A stretch of 64,000 nt of DNA, taken from the NCBI RefSeq assembly GCF_022899245.1, contig NZ_JALJAZ010000001.1, positions 662,501 through 726,500 of the forward strand, read 5' to 3'. This document shows, in pieces, positions 63,367 to 64,000 of the stretch (position 1 is its first letter; every line of letters begins with the position of its first letter). The notes beneath the pieces were generated by a model that was not told the origin of the DNA, searched no databases, and was given only the letters and a program-made list of their open reading frames with translations. Origin of the DNA: Falsirhodobacter halotolerans. Its GTDB lineage: Bacteria; Pseudomonadota; Alphaproteobacteria; Rhodobacterales; Rhodobacteraceae. The position numbers and the translations under genes are program-made.

Positions 63367-64000
63367 TCCTCGTCTTCGGAAGCACGGGGCAGGTTGCGCA
63401 GGAATTGCGCCGCCGCCTGCCGGACGCGACGTTCCTGTCGCGCGATCAGGCCGATCTGTCCGATCCCGCCGCCTGCGCCGCCGCGATCATGGCGCATGAC
63501 GCAACTGCCGTGATCAACGCCGCCGCCTGGACCGCCGTGGACAAGGCCGAGACCGAGGAGCCCGCCGCCACCGTCGTGAACGGCGACGCCCCCGCCGCCA
63601 TGGCGCGCGCCTGTGCGGATAAGGGCATTCCCTTCGTCCATATCTCCACCGACTATGTCTTCGACGGCACGGGCACACGGCCCTGGCGGCCCGAGGATCC
63701 CACGAACCCGATCGGCGCCTATGGCCGGTCGAAGCTGCGGGGCGAGGAAGGGGTCGCGGCGGCGGGCGGCGTGCACGCGATCCTGCGGACAAGCTGGGTG
63801 TTTTCCGCCCACGGCGCGAATTTCGTCAAGACCATGCTGCGGCTGGCCGATCGCGGGGCGCTGAACGTGGTGGCCGATCAGGTGGGCGGCCCCACCGCCG
63901 CCGCCGACATCGCCGAGACCTGCATCGCCATGGCTCGCGGTCTGACGCGGGACACCTCCGGCATCTATCACCTGTCGGGCGGGCCGGATGTGAGCTGGGC
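63363..64000 (+). CDS. rfbD: dTDP-4-dehydrorhamnose reductase (3' end missing)
   Basis: The start of RmlD, the last enzyme of dTDP-L-rhamnose synthesis, is present: 212 residues before the window ends. The NAD(P)-binding motif is GSTGQV near residue 6, the central STDYVFDG segment is present, and the YxxxK motif reads YGRSKLRGE. The ATG overlaps the rfbB stop (ATGA). The reading frame is open at the edge, so the C-terminus is not in the window. Confidence 0.93.
   Translation, partial: MILVFGSTGQVAQELRRRLPDATFLSRDQADLSDPAACAAAIMAHDATAVINAAAWTAVDKAETEEPAATVVNGDAPAAMARACADKGIPFVHISTDYVFDGTGTRPWRPEDPTNPIGAYGRSKLRGEEGVAAAGGVHAILRTSWVFSAHGANFVKTMLRLADRGALNVVADQVGGPTAAADIAETCIAMARGLTRDTSGIYHLSGGPDVSW

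Noticed and set aside
1-64000. CRISPR arrays, insertion sequences, integrases or rRNA genes
   Set aside because: I looked for repeated spacers, transposase motifs, terminal repeats and rRNA sequence and saw none.

Overview
The window is GC-rich, tightly packed bacterial chromosome and fits an alphaproteobacterium of the Rhodobacterales (Rhodobacteraceae/Paracoccaceae). The reasons are a class I lysyl-tRNA synthetase, a PutA without an N-terminal DNA-binding domain divergent from an Lrp-type PutR, GT61-type glycosyltransferases, PtsP (EI-Ntr), choline-sulfatase and many ATGA stop/start overlaps. I saw no insertion sequences, integrases, CRISPR arrays, rRNA or replication origin. Species assignment is inference only.

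Region 1 (1-13005) is an accessory catabolic and transport cluster. It holds a TRAP importer (dctP partial, dctQ, dctM), a DUF2848 protein, an amidase and a D-2-hydroxyacid dehydrogenase. A LysR regulator on the minus strand separates these from a second set: a dipeptide-type ABC importer (permeases, substrate-binding protein, fused double ATPase), a creatininase-family hydrolase and an RraA-like protein. The genes mostly abut or overlap, and two LysR-type operator-like palindromes lie between the regulator and the ABC genes. The simplest reading is uptake and hydrolysis of small amide, cyclic-amide or peptide-like compounds giving hydroxy/keto acids. The substrate is unknown. This is the best candidate here for an undescribed pathway, because the creatininase-like and RraA-like proteins both deviate from the catalytic motifs of their characterised relatives.

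Region 2 (13007-39580) is housekeeping. It contains tRNA-Glu, recJ, glpX, hom, a small lipoprotein, a flavin reductase, purF, cvpA, radA, mlaF/mlaE, alr, ptsP, lysC and purD on the minus strand. Then come xseA, ftsY, an EamA permease and a YciB/IspZ family gene on the plus strand, followed by betC, cspA and ettA (minus), nadD and dacB (plus) and a TerB-like gene (minus).

Region 3 (39691-54524) mixes housekeeping and metabolism: lysK, a large beta-helix protein of unknown role, guanine deaminase, mgtE, a 5-formyl-THF cyclo-ligase gene, tRNA-Leu, an FAD-linked D-2-hydroxyacid oxidase, a sulfurtransferase, a PanE-like reductase, putA and its divergent regulator.

Region 4 (54534-64000) is a surface-polysaccharide locus. 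It holds a sulfotransferase, two GT61 paralogues flanking a LamG-like protein, a GT-A type glycosyltransferase and a 676-residue double glycosyltransferase. These are followed by dTDP-L-rhamnose genes rfbC, rfbB and rfbD, the last cut by the window edge. Together they suggest a rhamnose-containing, possibly sulfated, cell-surface glycan.
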